Notes: generated by a model not told the origin, from the letters alone. Counted from the first letter of the stretch, positions 17,030 to 25,170 are shown. The stretch: 64,000 nucleotides of DNA from Bradyrhizobium sp. STM 3843 (GCF_000239815.1 NZ_CAFK01000314.1:1-64000); one strand, 5' to 3'. Program-made: numbers and translations.

Positions 17030-17890
17030 ATGAAGCCCGCGGCCATCACCTGGCATCCGAACGCACCCAAACCCCTCGCGCTTGTGCTTGGCACAAACGA
17101 GATCGCGTCCGCAGTCGCGAGCAAGCTGAGTGACGCGCGGTTTGCAGTCGTGATGTGTTACGACGCATTCCCGCCGGTGATCCGCCGCGGCATGGCGTTT
17201 CACGACGTGCTGTTCGGTGAGCATCGCGAGCTTGCCGGAGTCGTCGCCGTGCGCGCCGACGCAGTCGCCGACATTGCGCGGATTCACCGGGAGGGCGACC
17301 GCATTGCGGTGACCGAGATGCACCTGACCGACATCATCGCCTTCCGCTATCCCGCGGTGATCGTCGACGCGCGGATGCAGAAACATCTCACCACGCCGGA
17401 CCTGCGCGGCGTCGCCGGCATCGCGGTCGGGATCGGGCCGCGCTTTGCGGTCGGTCTCAACTGCGACGTGGCGATCGAGACGCATCCCTGCGCAACCGGA
17501 ACGGTCGTTTCGCATGGCACGACGCAGCTTGCGGATGGCAAGGCGCGCAGTCTTGGTGATGCGGGCCGCGAACGCTTTGTCTATTCGGATCATGAGGGCG
17601 TCTGGCATACGCCGGTCGATATCGGAACACGCGTCTATAAAGGGCTGCAGCTCGGCTCTCTCAGCGGCGCGCCGGTGTTTGCGCCGCTCGACGGCGCGCT
17701 CCGCGGCATCGTCCGCGATGGCTCGCGTGTGTCCGCAAATGTCAAGCTGCTGGAGATCGATCCGCGCGGACGCCACGCATCGTGGAGCGGCATCGACGAG
17801 CGCGGCCATGCCATCGCGACCAGCACGGTCGCGGCAGTCACCAGCATGATGCAGAACGATAAGGCGGGCCGCGTCTCCGCCCATGTATGA
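17030..17890 (+). CDS. YqeB/EF2563-family molybdenum hydroxylase accessory protein
   Basis: The 286-residue product resembles the EF2563/YqeB family, known from selenium-dependent molybdenum hydroxylase gene sets. The N-terminal part has a Rossmann-like LVLGTNEIASAVASKL segment. The middle carries the VGIGPRFAVGLNCDVAIETH-type block. The C-terminal barrel-like part has G--VYKGLQLGSLSGAPVFAPLDGALRGIV. A role in maturation or cofactor handling of molybdoenzymes is the family inference; the exact reaction is unknown. The ATG at 17030 follows GAGG. An open frame to 16919 exists but overlaps the operator region. It heads a unit with DUF2478 and a ModE-like gene. Confidence 0.72.
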   Translation: MKPAAITWHPNAPKPLALVLGTNEIASAVASKLSDARFAVVMCYDAFPPVIRRGMAFHDVLFGEHRELAGVVAVRADAVADIARIHREGDRIAVTEMHLTDIIAFRYPAVIVDARMQKHLTTPDLRGVAGIAVGIGPRFAVGLNCDVAIETHPCATGTVVSHGTTQLADGKARSLGDAGRERFVYSDHEGVWHTPVDIGTRVYKGLQLGSLSGAPVFAPLDGALRGIVRDGSRVSANVKLLEIDPRGRHASWSGIDERGHAIATSTVAAVTSMMQNDKAGRVSAHV

Positions 17891-17901
17891 GGAGAACTGC
17901 C

Positions 17902-18492
17902 ATGAGTATTGCCGAGATCGCGACGTGCCAGATCGTGGCGCTGCAAGGCGCTGCCTCCGCAATCATCCAGGGCCTGTTGCGCGACTTCGCCGCGCAACTC
18001 ACCGACACCGGCCTGCGCGTCGCCGGCGTGGTCGAGAGTGCAGCCGATAGCGACCATCCCTGCAAGTCCATGGCCTTGCGCAGCCTTGAGGATGGCCGCC
18101 TGTTCTCGATCTCGCAGGATCTCGGTCCCGGCTCGCAGGCGTGCAATCTCGATCCGGAAGGGCTGGTGCTGGCTTGCGCCGCCGTGCAGGACCATATCGC
18201 GCGCGGCGCCGACATCGTCATCCTGAGCAAGTTCGGCAAGCAGGAAGCACTCGGCCGCGGCCTGAGCGACGCCTTCGGCGCCGCGATTGCCGCAGGGCTG
18301 CCGATCATTACGTCGGTCTCTCCCGCGTTGACGAAAGAGTGGCGAAACTTCGCCGGCGAGCTTGGCGAATGCGTGCAGGCAGACGTCGCGCAACGCCCCG
18401 GCTGGATCAATGCCTGGTCGCGCCAAGTGGTGACAGCCCCTCATGCACGTGACATGATCAAACCGGTCAATGACTGGATCGGCACGGGATGA
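17902..18492 (+). CDS. DUF2478 family protein
   Basis: The 196-residue protein matches DUF2478, a family that recurs in bacterial molybdenum-related gene clusters and is probably related to NTPase folds, though no clean Walker A is visible here. Conserved-looking blocks are RVAGVVE near residue 36, S-SQDLGPGSQACNLDP, ADIVILSKFGKQEALGRGL and GLPIITSV. No signal peptide is seen, so it should be cytoplasmic. ATG 17902 lies behind GAGGAG. Its stop overlaps the next start by 4 bp. Function in molybdate or molybdoenzyme handling is inferred from context only. Confidence 0.72.
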   Translation: MSIAEIATCQIVALQGAASAIIQGLLRDFAAQLTDTGLRVAGVVESAADSDHPCKSMALRSLEDGRLFSISQDLGPGSQACNLDPEGLVLACAAVQDHIARGADIVILSKFGKQEALGRGLSDAFGAAIAAGLPIITSVSPALTKEWRNFAGELGECVQADVAQRPGWINAWSRQVVTAPHARDMIKPVNDWIGTG

Positions 18493-18911
18493 AGGGCGCA
18501 GCGCAGATCGAACTGACGATCAATTTCAACAATGGCGGCCGCCTCACGCCGGAAGATCTGCTGCTGATCGAGACGATCAGGAAGGAACGCTCGATTCTCG
18601 GCGCGGCGCGGGCCAGCGGCATCTCCTACCGCAAATGCTGGCTGATGGTCGATGCGCTCAACCGCACCTTCGAGACGCCGGTGTTCGAGACCTTTCCTGG
18701 TCGGCGCGGCGGCGGCGCGGAAATCACCGCGTTCGGCGAGCGGCTGATCGCGCTGTACCGCTCGATGGAGCGACGCACGCGGACCGCCACTGCGGCCGCG
18801 CTTGGCGAACTGCAGAAGGCTACCGATCCGGACTATCAGAAGCGGGCCAGTGGCGCGGCCGAGGCAGCTCCGAAGGCCGAACCGCGCCGGGCCCGATCGC
18901 GACGCTCTTGA
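18489..18911 (+). CDS. ModE-like winged-helix regulator lacking the molybdate-binding domain
   Basis: The 140-residue product contains a ModE/LysR-type N-terminal winged helix. The LL-IETIRKERSILGAARASGISYRKCWLMVDALN segment matches the ModE DNA-binding domain, as does the GG--EIT-FGERLI-LYR wing and linker. The C-terminal 40 residues are basic and disordered, with no TOBE/Mop domain. In E. coli, ModE senses molybdate through C-terminal TOBE domains, so this HTH-only form must sense through a partner or another signal. It is the obvious candidate to bind the Mo-boxes upstream of its own operon. Its 3' end overlaps the convergent orphan TOBE gene by 92 bp. Confidence 0.85.
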   Translation: MKGAAQIELTINFNNGGRLTPEDLLLIETIRKERSILGAARASGISYRKCWLMVDALNRTFETPVFETFPGRRGGGAEITAFGERLIALYRSMERRTRTATAAALGELQKATDPDYQKRASGAAEAAPKAEPRRARSRRS

Positions 18912-19296
18912 TCATCGCCCAGGCCGACAAGCCTTTTTCCAGCGCCAGACGCTCGACCGATTCCAATGTCACCAGCGCATGCAGCCGGGTGGTTCCGAGA
19001 TCGAAGGTGACACGGACATAAGGCGGCTCCAGTGGCAGGATCTCTTCGATCTGGCCGGGCAGCCGATTGGTGATCGAAACATCCATCGGCCGTGACAATG
19101 CGATCGAGACGTCGCGCGCTTCGATCGTGACGGAGACGCCGGCGTCGACCGGCGCATCAACCACCGGCACCCGCAATTCGCCATCGGCAAAGAACAGCGT
19201 CGACATCCCGTATTGCGGGTCGTGCCGCAGCACCCGCGCCGGCACGGTCGTCGAGAGAACCACGGAAGCCGATGGACCATGACCAGTCATCGCCAT
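18820..19296 (-). CDS. Orphan ModC-type C-terminal TOBE domain (truncated modC remnant or stand-alone molybdate-binding protein)
   Basis: The 158-residue product begins with a segment that in ModC follows the ATPase domain (ASVVLSTTV). It then continues as a ModC TOBE domain (VTIEARDVSIALSRP, VSITNRLPGQIEEI, WAMIKSVAIG). No ATPase half exists upstream: that DNA is serA, whose stop is only 12 bp before this start, with a plausible GAGG site. The last 19 or so residues run antisense into the ModE-like gene and look non-native, as if the original stop was lost. It could be a relic of a second modC, or a functioning molybdate-binding partner for the HTH-only regulator. The open frame is intact. 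Confidence 0.6.
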   Translation of the reverse strand: MAMTGHGPSASVVLSTTVPARVLRHDPQYGMSTLFFADGELRVPVVDAPVDAGVSVTIEARDVSIALSRPMDVSITNRLPGQIEEILPLEPPYVRVTFDLGTTRLHALVTLESVERLALEKGLSAWAMIKSVAIGPGAVRPSELPRPRHWPASDSPDR

Positions 19297-19308
19297 GGGC
19301 CTCGGGCC

Positions 19309-20556
19309 TCACGGCCGGTCGTGATCATACAGCACGCGGACCCGGATCGTGCCTTCGACGGCGCGCAGTTCGGCCAGCAGCGCCTCGCCTTCGCCGCCGA
19401 CCACGTCGGTCTCCAGCACGACATAGCCGACCTCCGGATCGGTCTGCAGATATTGCGCCAGGATATTGATGTCATGGCGAGACACCGCTTCGTTGATCTG
19501 GCGCAGCACGCCCGGCACGTTGCGGTGGACGTGGATGAAGCGCGTGCCGGTCGGGCGCGCCGGCAGCTGCACCTGCGGGAAGTTGACCGCGCCGAAGGTC
19601 GAGCCGACATCGGAATAATCGATCAGCTTGCGCGCGACCTCGCCGCCGATCCGGTCCTGCGCCTCCTCGGTCGAGCCCCCGATATGCGGGGTGAGGATCA
19701 CGTTGGGCAAGCCCTGCAGCGGCGAGACGAACGGATCAGCGTTCGAAGCCGGCTCGACCGGAAACACGTCGACCGCGGCCCCGGCGAGCTTGCCCTCGCG
19801 CAACGCGCTGGCGAGCGCGTCGAGATCGACGACGGTGCCGCGCGAATTGTTGATGAGATAAGCGCCGTCCTTCATGTGCCTGATCTGCCGCTCGCCGATC
19901 ATGTTGGCGGTGGCCGGCGTCTCCGGCACGTGCAGCGAGACCACGTCGCTCTGCGCCAACAGATCATCGAGGCTTTCGACCGGCTCGGTGTTGCCGTGGC
20001 GGAGCTTGTCGGTGAGATCATGGAAGATCACGCGCATGCCCATGGCTTCGGCGAGGTTCGACAATTGTGAACCGATATTGCCGTAGCCGACGATGCCGAG
20101 CGTCTTACCGCGCACCTCGCGGCTGCCAGCCGCCGACTTGTCCCAGCCGCCGCCGTGCGCCGAGACCGAGCGCGGGAAGATCCGGCGGAGCAGCATCACC
20201 ACTTCGGCGATGGTGAGTTCGGCCACGCTGCGCGTGTTGGAATATGGCGCGTTGAACACGGGGATACCGAACCGACGCGCCGCGTCGAGATCAACCTGGT
20301 TGGTGCCGACCGAGAAGCAGCCAACGACCATCAGCCGGTCGGCGGCCTCCAGAATCTCTGCCGTGAGATGGGTCCGCGAGCGAATGCCAAGCATATGCAC
20401 GCCGGACAGCATCCGCTTCAACTCAGCCGCGCCAAGCGCCTTCGGCAGCCGATCGACCTCGGTATAACCGTTGGCCTCGAACATGCGGACGGCCGAGTCG
20501 TTCACACCTTCCAGAAGCAGGACGCGGATCTTTTGTTTCGGCAGCGATAGCGGCAT
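19309..20556 (-). CDS. serA: D-3-phosphoglycerate dehydrogenase
   Basis: The 415-residue product has the length and layout of the short E. coli-type enzyme, which oxidises 3-phosphoglycerate in serine synthesis. The substrate domain carries GIRSRTHLT. The NAD Rossmann motif G-VGYGNIGSQ follows. The catalytic Arg/Glu/His set is seen in INNSRGTVVDLDAL, VDVFPVEPAS and LTPHIGGST-EAQ. The C-terminal ACT domain (about residues 342-415), which mediates serine feedback inhibition, begins near RFIHVHRNVPGVL. I chose the ATG at 20556 to match the family N-terminus; upstream in-frame starts would add 27 unrelated residues. It is divergent from the monooxygenase-esterase gene. Confidence 0.95.
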   Translation of the reverse strand: MPLSLPKQKIRVLLLEGVNDSAVRMFEANGYTEVDRLPKALGAAELKRMLSGVHMLGIRSRTHLTAEILEAADRLMVVGCFSVGTNQVDLDAARRFGIPVFNAPYSNTRSVAELTIAEVVMLLRRIFPRSVSAHGGGWDKSAAGSREVRGKTLGIVGYGNIGSQLSNLAEAMGMRVIFHDLTDKLRHGNTEPVESLDDLLAQSDVVSLHVPETPATANMIGERQIRHMKDGAYLINNSRGTVVDLDALASALREGKLAGAAVDVFPVEPASNADPFVSPLQGLPNVILTPHIGGSTEEAQDRIGGEVARKLIDYSDVGSTFGAVNFPQVQLPARPTGTRFIHVHRNVPGVLRQINEAVSRHDINILAQYLQTDPEVGYVVLETDVVGGEGEALLAELRAVEGTIRVRVLYDHDRP

Positions 20557-20664
20557 GGGCGTACCTGAATCAGTCTTCGGTTTGCGACAGTGTAGCGATT
20601 CTGACGGGCGTGCGACGTTAAACTTCGTGAACGGCACCGCCGCAAGGCGCTTTCTGTCGCTTTC

Positions 20665-20676
20665 ACAAGCGCTTGT
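20665..20676. promoter_or_regulatory. Perfect 12-bp palindrome in the serA / monooxygenase intergenic region
   Basis: ACAAGCGCTTGT lies in the 274-bp divergent region between serA and the monooxygenase-esterase gene, 154 bp before the latter's start. Such a symmetric site could be a repressor operator; no cognate regulator gene is adjacent. Confidence 0.3.
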
Positions 20677-20830
20677 CTACACGCGCGACCGATTTTCACC
20701 GGCAATGCAAAATCGACGCCGCAAGGATCAGATCGCAATGCAGCAATCATAGATTGCCCTTTCGGCTGATGACAAACCCGGCGCGCAGAACTAGCCTCCT
20801 ATCAACCATAAAATCATCGGGAGGAATCGG

Positions 20831-23491
20831 ATGTCTGACGCAATGGTCGCGGCACGTGCTCCGGAGTCCATCCACGGCGAGACCCAACAGGTCGACGTCG
20901 CGGTGGTCGGTGCTGGCTTTGCCGGTCTCTACACGCTCTATCGGCTGCGCAAGGCCGGTTTTTCGGCTGTTGCTCTCGATGCGGCCGACGATGTCGGCGG
21001 CACCTGGTACTGGAACCGCTATCCCGGGGCGCGCTGCGACATCCAGACCATCGATTACGGCTACACTTTCGACCCCGAGCTCGACACCGCCTGGCAGTGG
21101 TCGGAGAAATATGCCACCCAGCCTGAGATCCTGCGCTATTTCGGTTTCGTCGCCGACCGCTACGATCTGCGCCGCGACATCCGCTTCGGCACCAAGGTCG
21201 TCGAGGCCAAGTGGGACGAGACCAGCGAGCGCTGGCTTTTGACCACCGACAAGGGACCTGCCGTCTCCTGTCGCCACTACATCATGGCGACCGGTTGTCT
21301 GTCGCAGCCGAAGCCTCCGGAGATCGATGGCGTCACCGACTTCAAGGGTGAGATCTACTTCACCAGCCGCTGGCCGAAGCACGAGGTGCAACTCGCCGGC
21401 AAGCGCGTCGCCGTGATCGGCACCGGATCGTCCGGAATCCAGTCGATTCCCGTGATTGCAGAGCAGGCGGCGCAGCTGGTCGTATTCCAGCGCACGCCCA
21501 ATTTCGCCATGCCCGCCCATAACGGGCCGGTACCGGACGATCGCGCCACTCAGTTCGCGCAGGATCGCGCCGCCTTCCGCGAACAGGCACGCTGGTCGCT
21601 CACCGGCGTGCCGTTGCCACCTGCAACCGAATATAGCTGGCAGATGAGCGAGGCCGAGCGCCGGGCTCGCTTCGAGAAGCTGTGGGCCTCCGGCGACCTC
21701 GTCGGCATGCTGACCCAGCTCTGGGCCGACCAGGGCGTCGATCCCGATGGCAATGCCCTCGCAGCCGAGTTGATCCGCGAGAAGATCCACGAGATCGTCA
21801 AGGATCCCGAAACCGCTGCCGCACTGACCCCGCACGATCATCCGTTCGGCGCCAAGCGGCCCTGCCTCGACACCAACTACTACGCAACGTTCAACCGGCC
21901 GAACGTCACTTTGGTCAATCTGCGCCAGGAGCCGATCACCGCGATCACCGCCACCGGCATCACGACAGAGAAGCGCAGCTTCGATATCGACATCATCGTG
22001 TTCGCAACCGGCTTTGACGCGATGACCGGCGCGATCAGGGCCGTGCATCCGATCACTGGGCGCGGCGGCCAGTCGCTGTCCGATCTCTGGGCGAATGGCC
22101 CCGAGACTTACCTCGGCCTGACCGTTGCCGGCTTCCCAAATCTGTTCCTGATCACCGGCCCCGGCAGCCCGTCGGTGCTGTCGAACATGGCGGTCTCGAT
22201 CGAGCAGCATGTCGACTGGGTGGTCGATCGGCTGACCGCGATGCGCGAGTCTGGCTTCACCACGATGGAAGCAACCGAGGCCGCGCAGGCCGGCTGGGCG
22301 CGGCACATGGCGGATTGCTCGATGGTGACGCTGCATCGACTTGCCAACACCTGGTACACGGGCGCCAACGTGCCCGGCAAACCGCAGGGCGTCATGCCTT
22401 ACACGGGCGGCGTCGGCCCCTATCGCAGCATCTGCAACGAGATCGTCAGCCGCGGCATGCTCGGCTTCAAGCTGACCGGCCCGAACGGCGCCACTCAATG
22501 CAACGACGGCGAGATCGTCCGGCTGCAACCGGACGTGCGGCTGGTGCTGAACATGTTGGCCGAGATGAACCTGCCGCCGCTGGAGTCGTTCGGCGCGCAG
22601 GGCGCACGCGATTTCGTGACGCAGTTCAATGCAGCACGCCCGCCGGGTCGGCCGGTCGGCGAGGTCCGGGATGGCGTATTGCAGGGCGCCGAGGGTCCCC
22701 TGCCCTATCGGCTCTATCGTCCAGCCACGCCGGGACCGCATCCGATCGTGGTCTATTTCCATGGCGGCGGCTGGGTGCTCGGCGACGAGCAGTCCGATGA
22801 TCCGTTTTGCCGCGACATGTGTCGCCGCGCCAACATGATCTTCGTCAGCGTCGGCTACCGCCACGCGCCGGAGCACCGCTTTCCGGCCGCGGCGGAAGAC
22901 GGCTATGCGGCGACGCGCTGGGTCGCCGAACACGCCGCTGAGCTCGGCGGCCGCGACGGCCCGCTGCTGGTGGCCGGCTGGAGCGCCGGCGGCAACATCG
23001 CCGCGGTGACCTGCCAGCTTGCGCGCGACCGCGGCGGACCGGAGATCGGCGGGCAGCTGCTGGTTTGCCCGGTGACGGATTGCCGCTTCGATCGTCCGTC
23101 TTACGAGGAGAACGCGACTGGCTACTTCCTGACGCGCTCCTTGATGTACTGGTTCTGGGACATCTACTGCTCGCCGGCCGATCGTACCGATCCGCGCGTC
23201 GCGCCGCTGCGCGGCGAGCTCGCTGGCTTGCCGCCGGCCTATATCGTCACTTGCGAGTTCGATCCGTTGCGCGATGAAGGCGTCGCCTATGCCGAGGCGT
23301 TGGCAGCGGCCGGCGTTCCCGTCGGACAGTTGAAGGCGCATGGTCACTTCCATTCGTCCTTCACGATGGTCGACGTCGTCATCACCGGCGTCAGCGGCCG
23401 CATCCAGATGGCCGAGGCGCTGGCCGTGTTCGCGCGATCGAAAGACGAGACCGCCAGCGCCGCGCCGGAAATCCACGCCGCGGCGAGCTGA
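20831..23491 (+). CDS. Baeyer-Villiger-type flavin monooxygenase fused to an HSL-family alpha/beta hydrolase
   Basis: One 886-residue polypeptide carries two enzymes. Residues 1 to about 545 form a class B flavin monooxygenase. It has the FAD Rossmann GAGFAG (27-32), the GGTWYWNRYPGARCD fingerprint (56-70), the NADPH Rossmann IGTGSSG (196-202) and the ATGFD block. The Baeyer-Villiger signature F-x-G-x3-H-x3-W-P reads FKGEIYFTSRWP at 171-182, so the usual His is Phe177. Residues about 600-880 form a hormone-sensitive-lipase-type esterase with HGGGW at 644, GWSAGG with Ser718, Asp811 in DPLRDEG and His in GHFHSS (about 839-842). A logical pathway is ketone to ester to acid plus alcohol within one protein. 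The start has a GGGAGG site. Substrate unknown. Confidence 0.9.
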   Translation: MSDAMVAARAPESIHGETQQVDVAVVGAGFAGLYTLYRLRKAGFSAVALDAADDVGGTWYWNRYPGARCDIQTIDYGYTFDPELDTAWQWSEKYATQPEILRYFGFVADRYDLRRDIRFGTKVVEAKWDETSERWLLTTDKGPAVSCRHYIMATGCLSQPKPPEIDGVTDFKGEIYFTSRWPKHEVQLAGKRVAVIGTGSSGIQSIPVIAEQAAQLVVFQRTPNFAMPAHNGPVPDDRATQFAQDRAAFREQARWSLTGVPLPPATEYSWQMSEAERRARFEKLWASGDLVGMLTQLWADQGVDPDGNALAAELIREKIHEIVKDPETAAALTPHDHPFGAKRPCLDTNYYATFNRPNVTLVNLRQEPITAITATGITTEKRSFDIDIIVFATGFDAMTGAIRAVHPITGRGGQSLSDLWANGPETYLGLTVAGFPNLFLITGPGSPSVLSNMAVSIEQHVDWVVDRLTAMRESGFTTMEATEAAQAGWARHMADCSMVTLHRLANTWYTGANVPGKPQGVMPYTGGVGPYRSICNEIVSRGMLGFKLTGPNGATQCNDGEIVRLQPDVRLVLNMLAEMNLPPLESFGAQGARDFVTQFNAARPPGRPVGEVRDGVLQGAEGPLPYRLYRPATPGPHPIVVYFHGGGWVLGDEQSDDPFCRDMCRRANMIFVSVGYRHAPEHRFPAAAEDGYAATRWVAEHAAELGGRDGPLLVAGWSAGGNIAAVTCQLARDRGGPEIGGQLLVCPVTDCRFDRPSYEENATGYFLTRSLMYWFWDIYCSPADRTDPRVAPLRGELAGLPPAYIVTCEFDPLRDEGVAYAEALAAAGVPVGQLKAHGHFHSSFTMVDVVITGVSGRIQMAEALAVFARSKDETASAAPEIHAAAS

Positions 23492-23498
23492 TAAGCGA

Positions 23499-23534
23499 GG
23501 CGCCCTGCAGGCTCTCAACAAACTGCAGGGCGCC
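23499..23534. terminator. Hairpin between the convergent monooxygenase-esterase and DUF3147-like genes
   Basis: Perfect 12-bp inverted repeat GGCGCCCTGCAG / CTGCAGGGCGCC with a 12-nt loop, starting 8 bp after the monooxygenase-esterase stop. It could end transcription from both sides, although no T run follows. Confidence 0.5.
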
Positions 23535-23563
23535 GTCGTTCGCACGCATGGGCTCGACGGCGC

Positions 23564-24082
23564 TCAATGCTGTGATGCCTCCACCTGCGACAATGATTTG
23601 GGCCGTGAATGCAGACGATCGCGCGCGGCTCTGGAGGCTCCGGCCGCGCGGCGATGCATCGCCATCCGCCATTTCTGACGGGCCCACCAGGCGCAGACCG
23701 AAACAACGAGCCACGCGCCCGATGCGGCGACGAAGGCTGCGGCGATGCTGTGGCGGACTAGCAGCAGGAAACAAACGGCAAACGCCAACATGCCCAGACT
23801 GCCCAGCGCGGCGCCCACCGCGTCCAATGCGGCAGCCTGTTGCCCGCGTCTGACGCCGACCAGGCCGGCTTCGCGCTTGCGCCGGATCTCATGCGAGCAG
23901 ATCAGCGTGGCGCTCGCGCAGAAGATCGCGGGCAGCGCCAGAAACAGGCCGCCGAGCGCGGGCCCGAAGCCGCGGGCGATCAGTCCGGTCGCAACCGTCG
24001 CGGCGCCGCCAAGGGCAAAGCGGACGACATGCTCGTACCAGCGGCCCTCCTTCAGCGATGACAGCGAGACGCCGACCAGCAT
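23564..24082 (-). CDS. DUF3147-like membrane protein
   Basis: The 172-residue product has about four hydrophobic segments. Its N-terminal half (VRFALGGAATVATGLIARGFGPALGGLFLALPAIF) resembles its neighbour and the DUF3147 family. The C-terminal 40 residues are strongly basic and probably cytoplasmic. ATG 24082 overlaps the upstream gene's stop by one base (TGATG). The open frame extends to 24133 but would overlap the neighbour. No function is known for the family. Confidence 0.65.
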   Translation of the reverse strand: MLVGVSLSSLKEGRWYEHVVRFALGGAATVATGLIARGFGPALGGLFLALPAIFCASATLICSHEIRRKREAGLVGVRRGQQAAALDAVGAALGSLGMLAFAVCFLLLVRHSIAAAFVAASGAWLVVSVCAWWARQKWRMAMHRRAAGASRAARDRLHSRPKSLSQVEASQH

Positions 24083-24429
24083 CAGGCGCCTCCCGGAAAC
24101 AACGCCTGCAGGCCGAGTGCAGCGATCAACCAAATGGCGATGGCGAGCAGGCTCGCCGAGAGTGCGCGCATGCGCGCGCGCATCAGGAGCTGACAGACCA
24201 CGATGCAGTAGATCGCGAGCGCGATGGCGCCAAACATCATCGAGCGACTCTGGATGGCCGCGTAGTCGGTCCCGTGGATAGCAACTGCGATGCCGAGTGT
24301 TGCCAGCGCGACCGACGGCGCCGCGCCGAACAGGCCGGCAAAACTCTTCGGGCGCAGCACGTCGCCGAGCACCGCGAACGCGGAAACGACGAGACCGCCG
24401 ATGACAAAGCGAATGAGATATTCGGTCAT
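24082..24429 (-). CDS. DUF3147 family small membrane protein
   Basis: The 115-residue product is almost entirely hydrophobic with four predicted helices. It begins with the LIRFVIGGLVVSAFAVLGDVLRPKSFAGLFGAAPS segment typical of DUF3147. It shares the LRP/FGP--aGLF-a-PS turn with the following gene, so the two look like paralogues that may pair in the membrane. It overlaps the PAP2 gene by 4 bp and the next gene by 1 bp, forming a three-gene operon. Molecular role unknown. Confidence 0.75.
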   Translation of the reverse strand: MTEYLIRFVIGGLVVSAFAVLGDVLRPKSFAGLFGAAPSVALATLGIAVAIHGTDYAAIQSRSMMFGAIALAIYCIVVCQLLMRARMRALSASLLAIAIWLIAALGLQALFPGGA

Positions 24430-25055
24430 GACCGCCTCCCCGGCTTGCTCGGCGCCACGGTTGCCTGTCTCGATCGTGGAAGCTGCGACGGACAGCCGGT
24501 GAATGGCCGCAACAGGCGATCGAGCGCCGCGCCCATCAGGAAGCCGGCGACCACGTCGCTTGCCCAGTGCGCGAGAATGAGCACCCGCGTCAGCGACAGG
24601 CCGACCGCGATGCCGCGGACCAATGCGCGAGGTCGCGGCGGCAGCAGGCTAGCTGCGGAGGCGACCGCTCCCATATGCAGCGCATGGCCGGAAGGGAACG
24701 CATCCTCGCGTTTGCCGGAGAAGGACACCCCGTTGAGGTGGCCGAGCACGGTCTCGCGATCGGGGCGGGTCTGATTGATGTAGCGCTTCATCAGATGCGG
24801 CAGGGCTGATGCCGCAGCGATCAGCAGCAGCATGTGATCGGACACACGGCGGATGGATCGGTCCTGCCCGCGCGCACCAAGCCAGCCCACCAGGGCCAGC
24901 GCGAGCAGCACATGCTCGTCGGCGCCCCAAGAGAGAGCCCGCCCGAGCTTTTCGGGCACGGGCCGCGCGTGATGCGCGATCGCATCCGCAATGACGAGAT
25001 CGGGCGCGGTGGGCTGCACCCGCAGCAGGGGCTTCGGGTGAGCTTTGGCAATCAT
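24426..25055 (-). CDS. PAP2-superfamily phosphatase, membrane-bound
   Basis: The product is 209 residues from the chosen ATG. The three phosphatase motifs are complete: K-x6-RP as KRYINQTRP, then FPSGHALHMG with the first catalytic His, then SLTRVLILAHWASD with the nucleophile His and Asp. Hydrophobic stretches around the motifs indicate several membrane helices, so the substrate is probably a lipid phosphate or undecaprenyl pyrophosphate. A TTG at 25148 would give a 240-residue form. No strong ribosome site distinguishes the two starts. It is first in an operon with the two DUF3147-like genes. Confidence 0.82.
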   Translation of the reverse strand: MIAKAHPKPLLRVQPTAPDLVIADAIAHHARPVPEKLGRALSWGADEHVLLALALVGWLGARGQDRSIRRVSDHMLLLIAAASALPHLMKRYINQTRPDRETVLGHLNGVSFSGKREDAFPSGHALHMGAVASAASLLPPRPRALVRGIAVGLSLTRVLILAHWASDVVAGFLMGAALDRLLRPFTGCPSQLPRSRQATVAPSKPGRRS

Positions 25056-25152
25056 GCCGCCGCGCGGCGAATCCTTCAGCTGCTTCAACAAATTCAACAC
25101 AGGCACCGTGAGGGTTTCAGAGGTTCCCTTCCAACGCCCGCACGGCAAAGAT

Positions 25153-25170
25153 GTTTCACAAAAATGTCAC
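25153..25170. promoter_or_regulatory. Pho-box-like direct repeat upstream of the PAP2 operon
   Basis: GTTTCAC-AAAA-ATGTCAC has the 7-4-7 direct-repeat spacing of PhoB sites (consensus CTGTCAY), with 5 of 7 and 6 of 7 matches. It reads on the plus strand, opposite to the PAP2 operon it precedes, which lowers its value. Confidence 0.2.

Noticed and set aside
18820..19296. Calling this gene a complete ModC or a Mop protein.
   Set aside because: No ATPase domain is present, and the N-terminal residues match the ModC linker rather than the start of a Mop protein.
20747..23545. A 932-codon minus-strand frame opposite the monooxygenase-esterase gene.
   Set aside because: It is the antisense image of a gene with intact enzyme motifs and has an Arg/Asp/Gly-biased composition without any recognisable domain.
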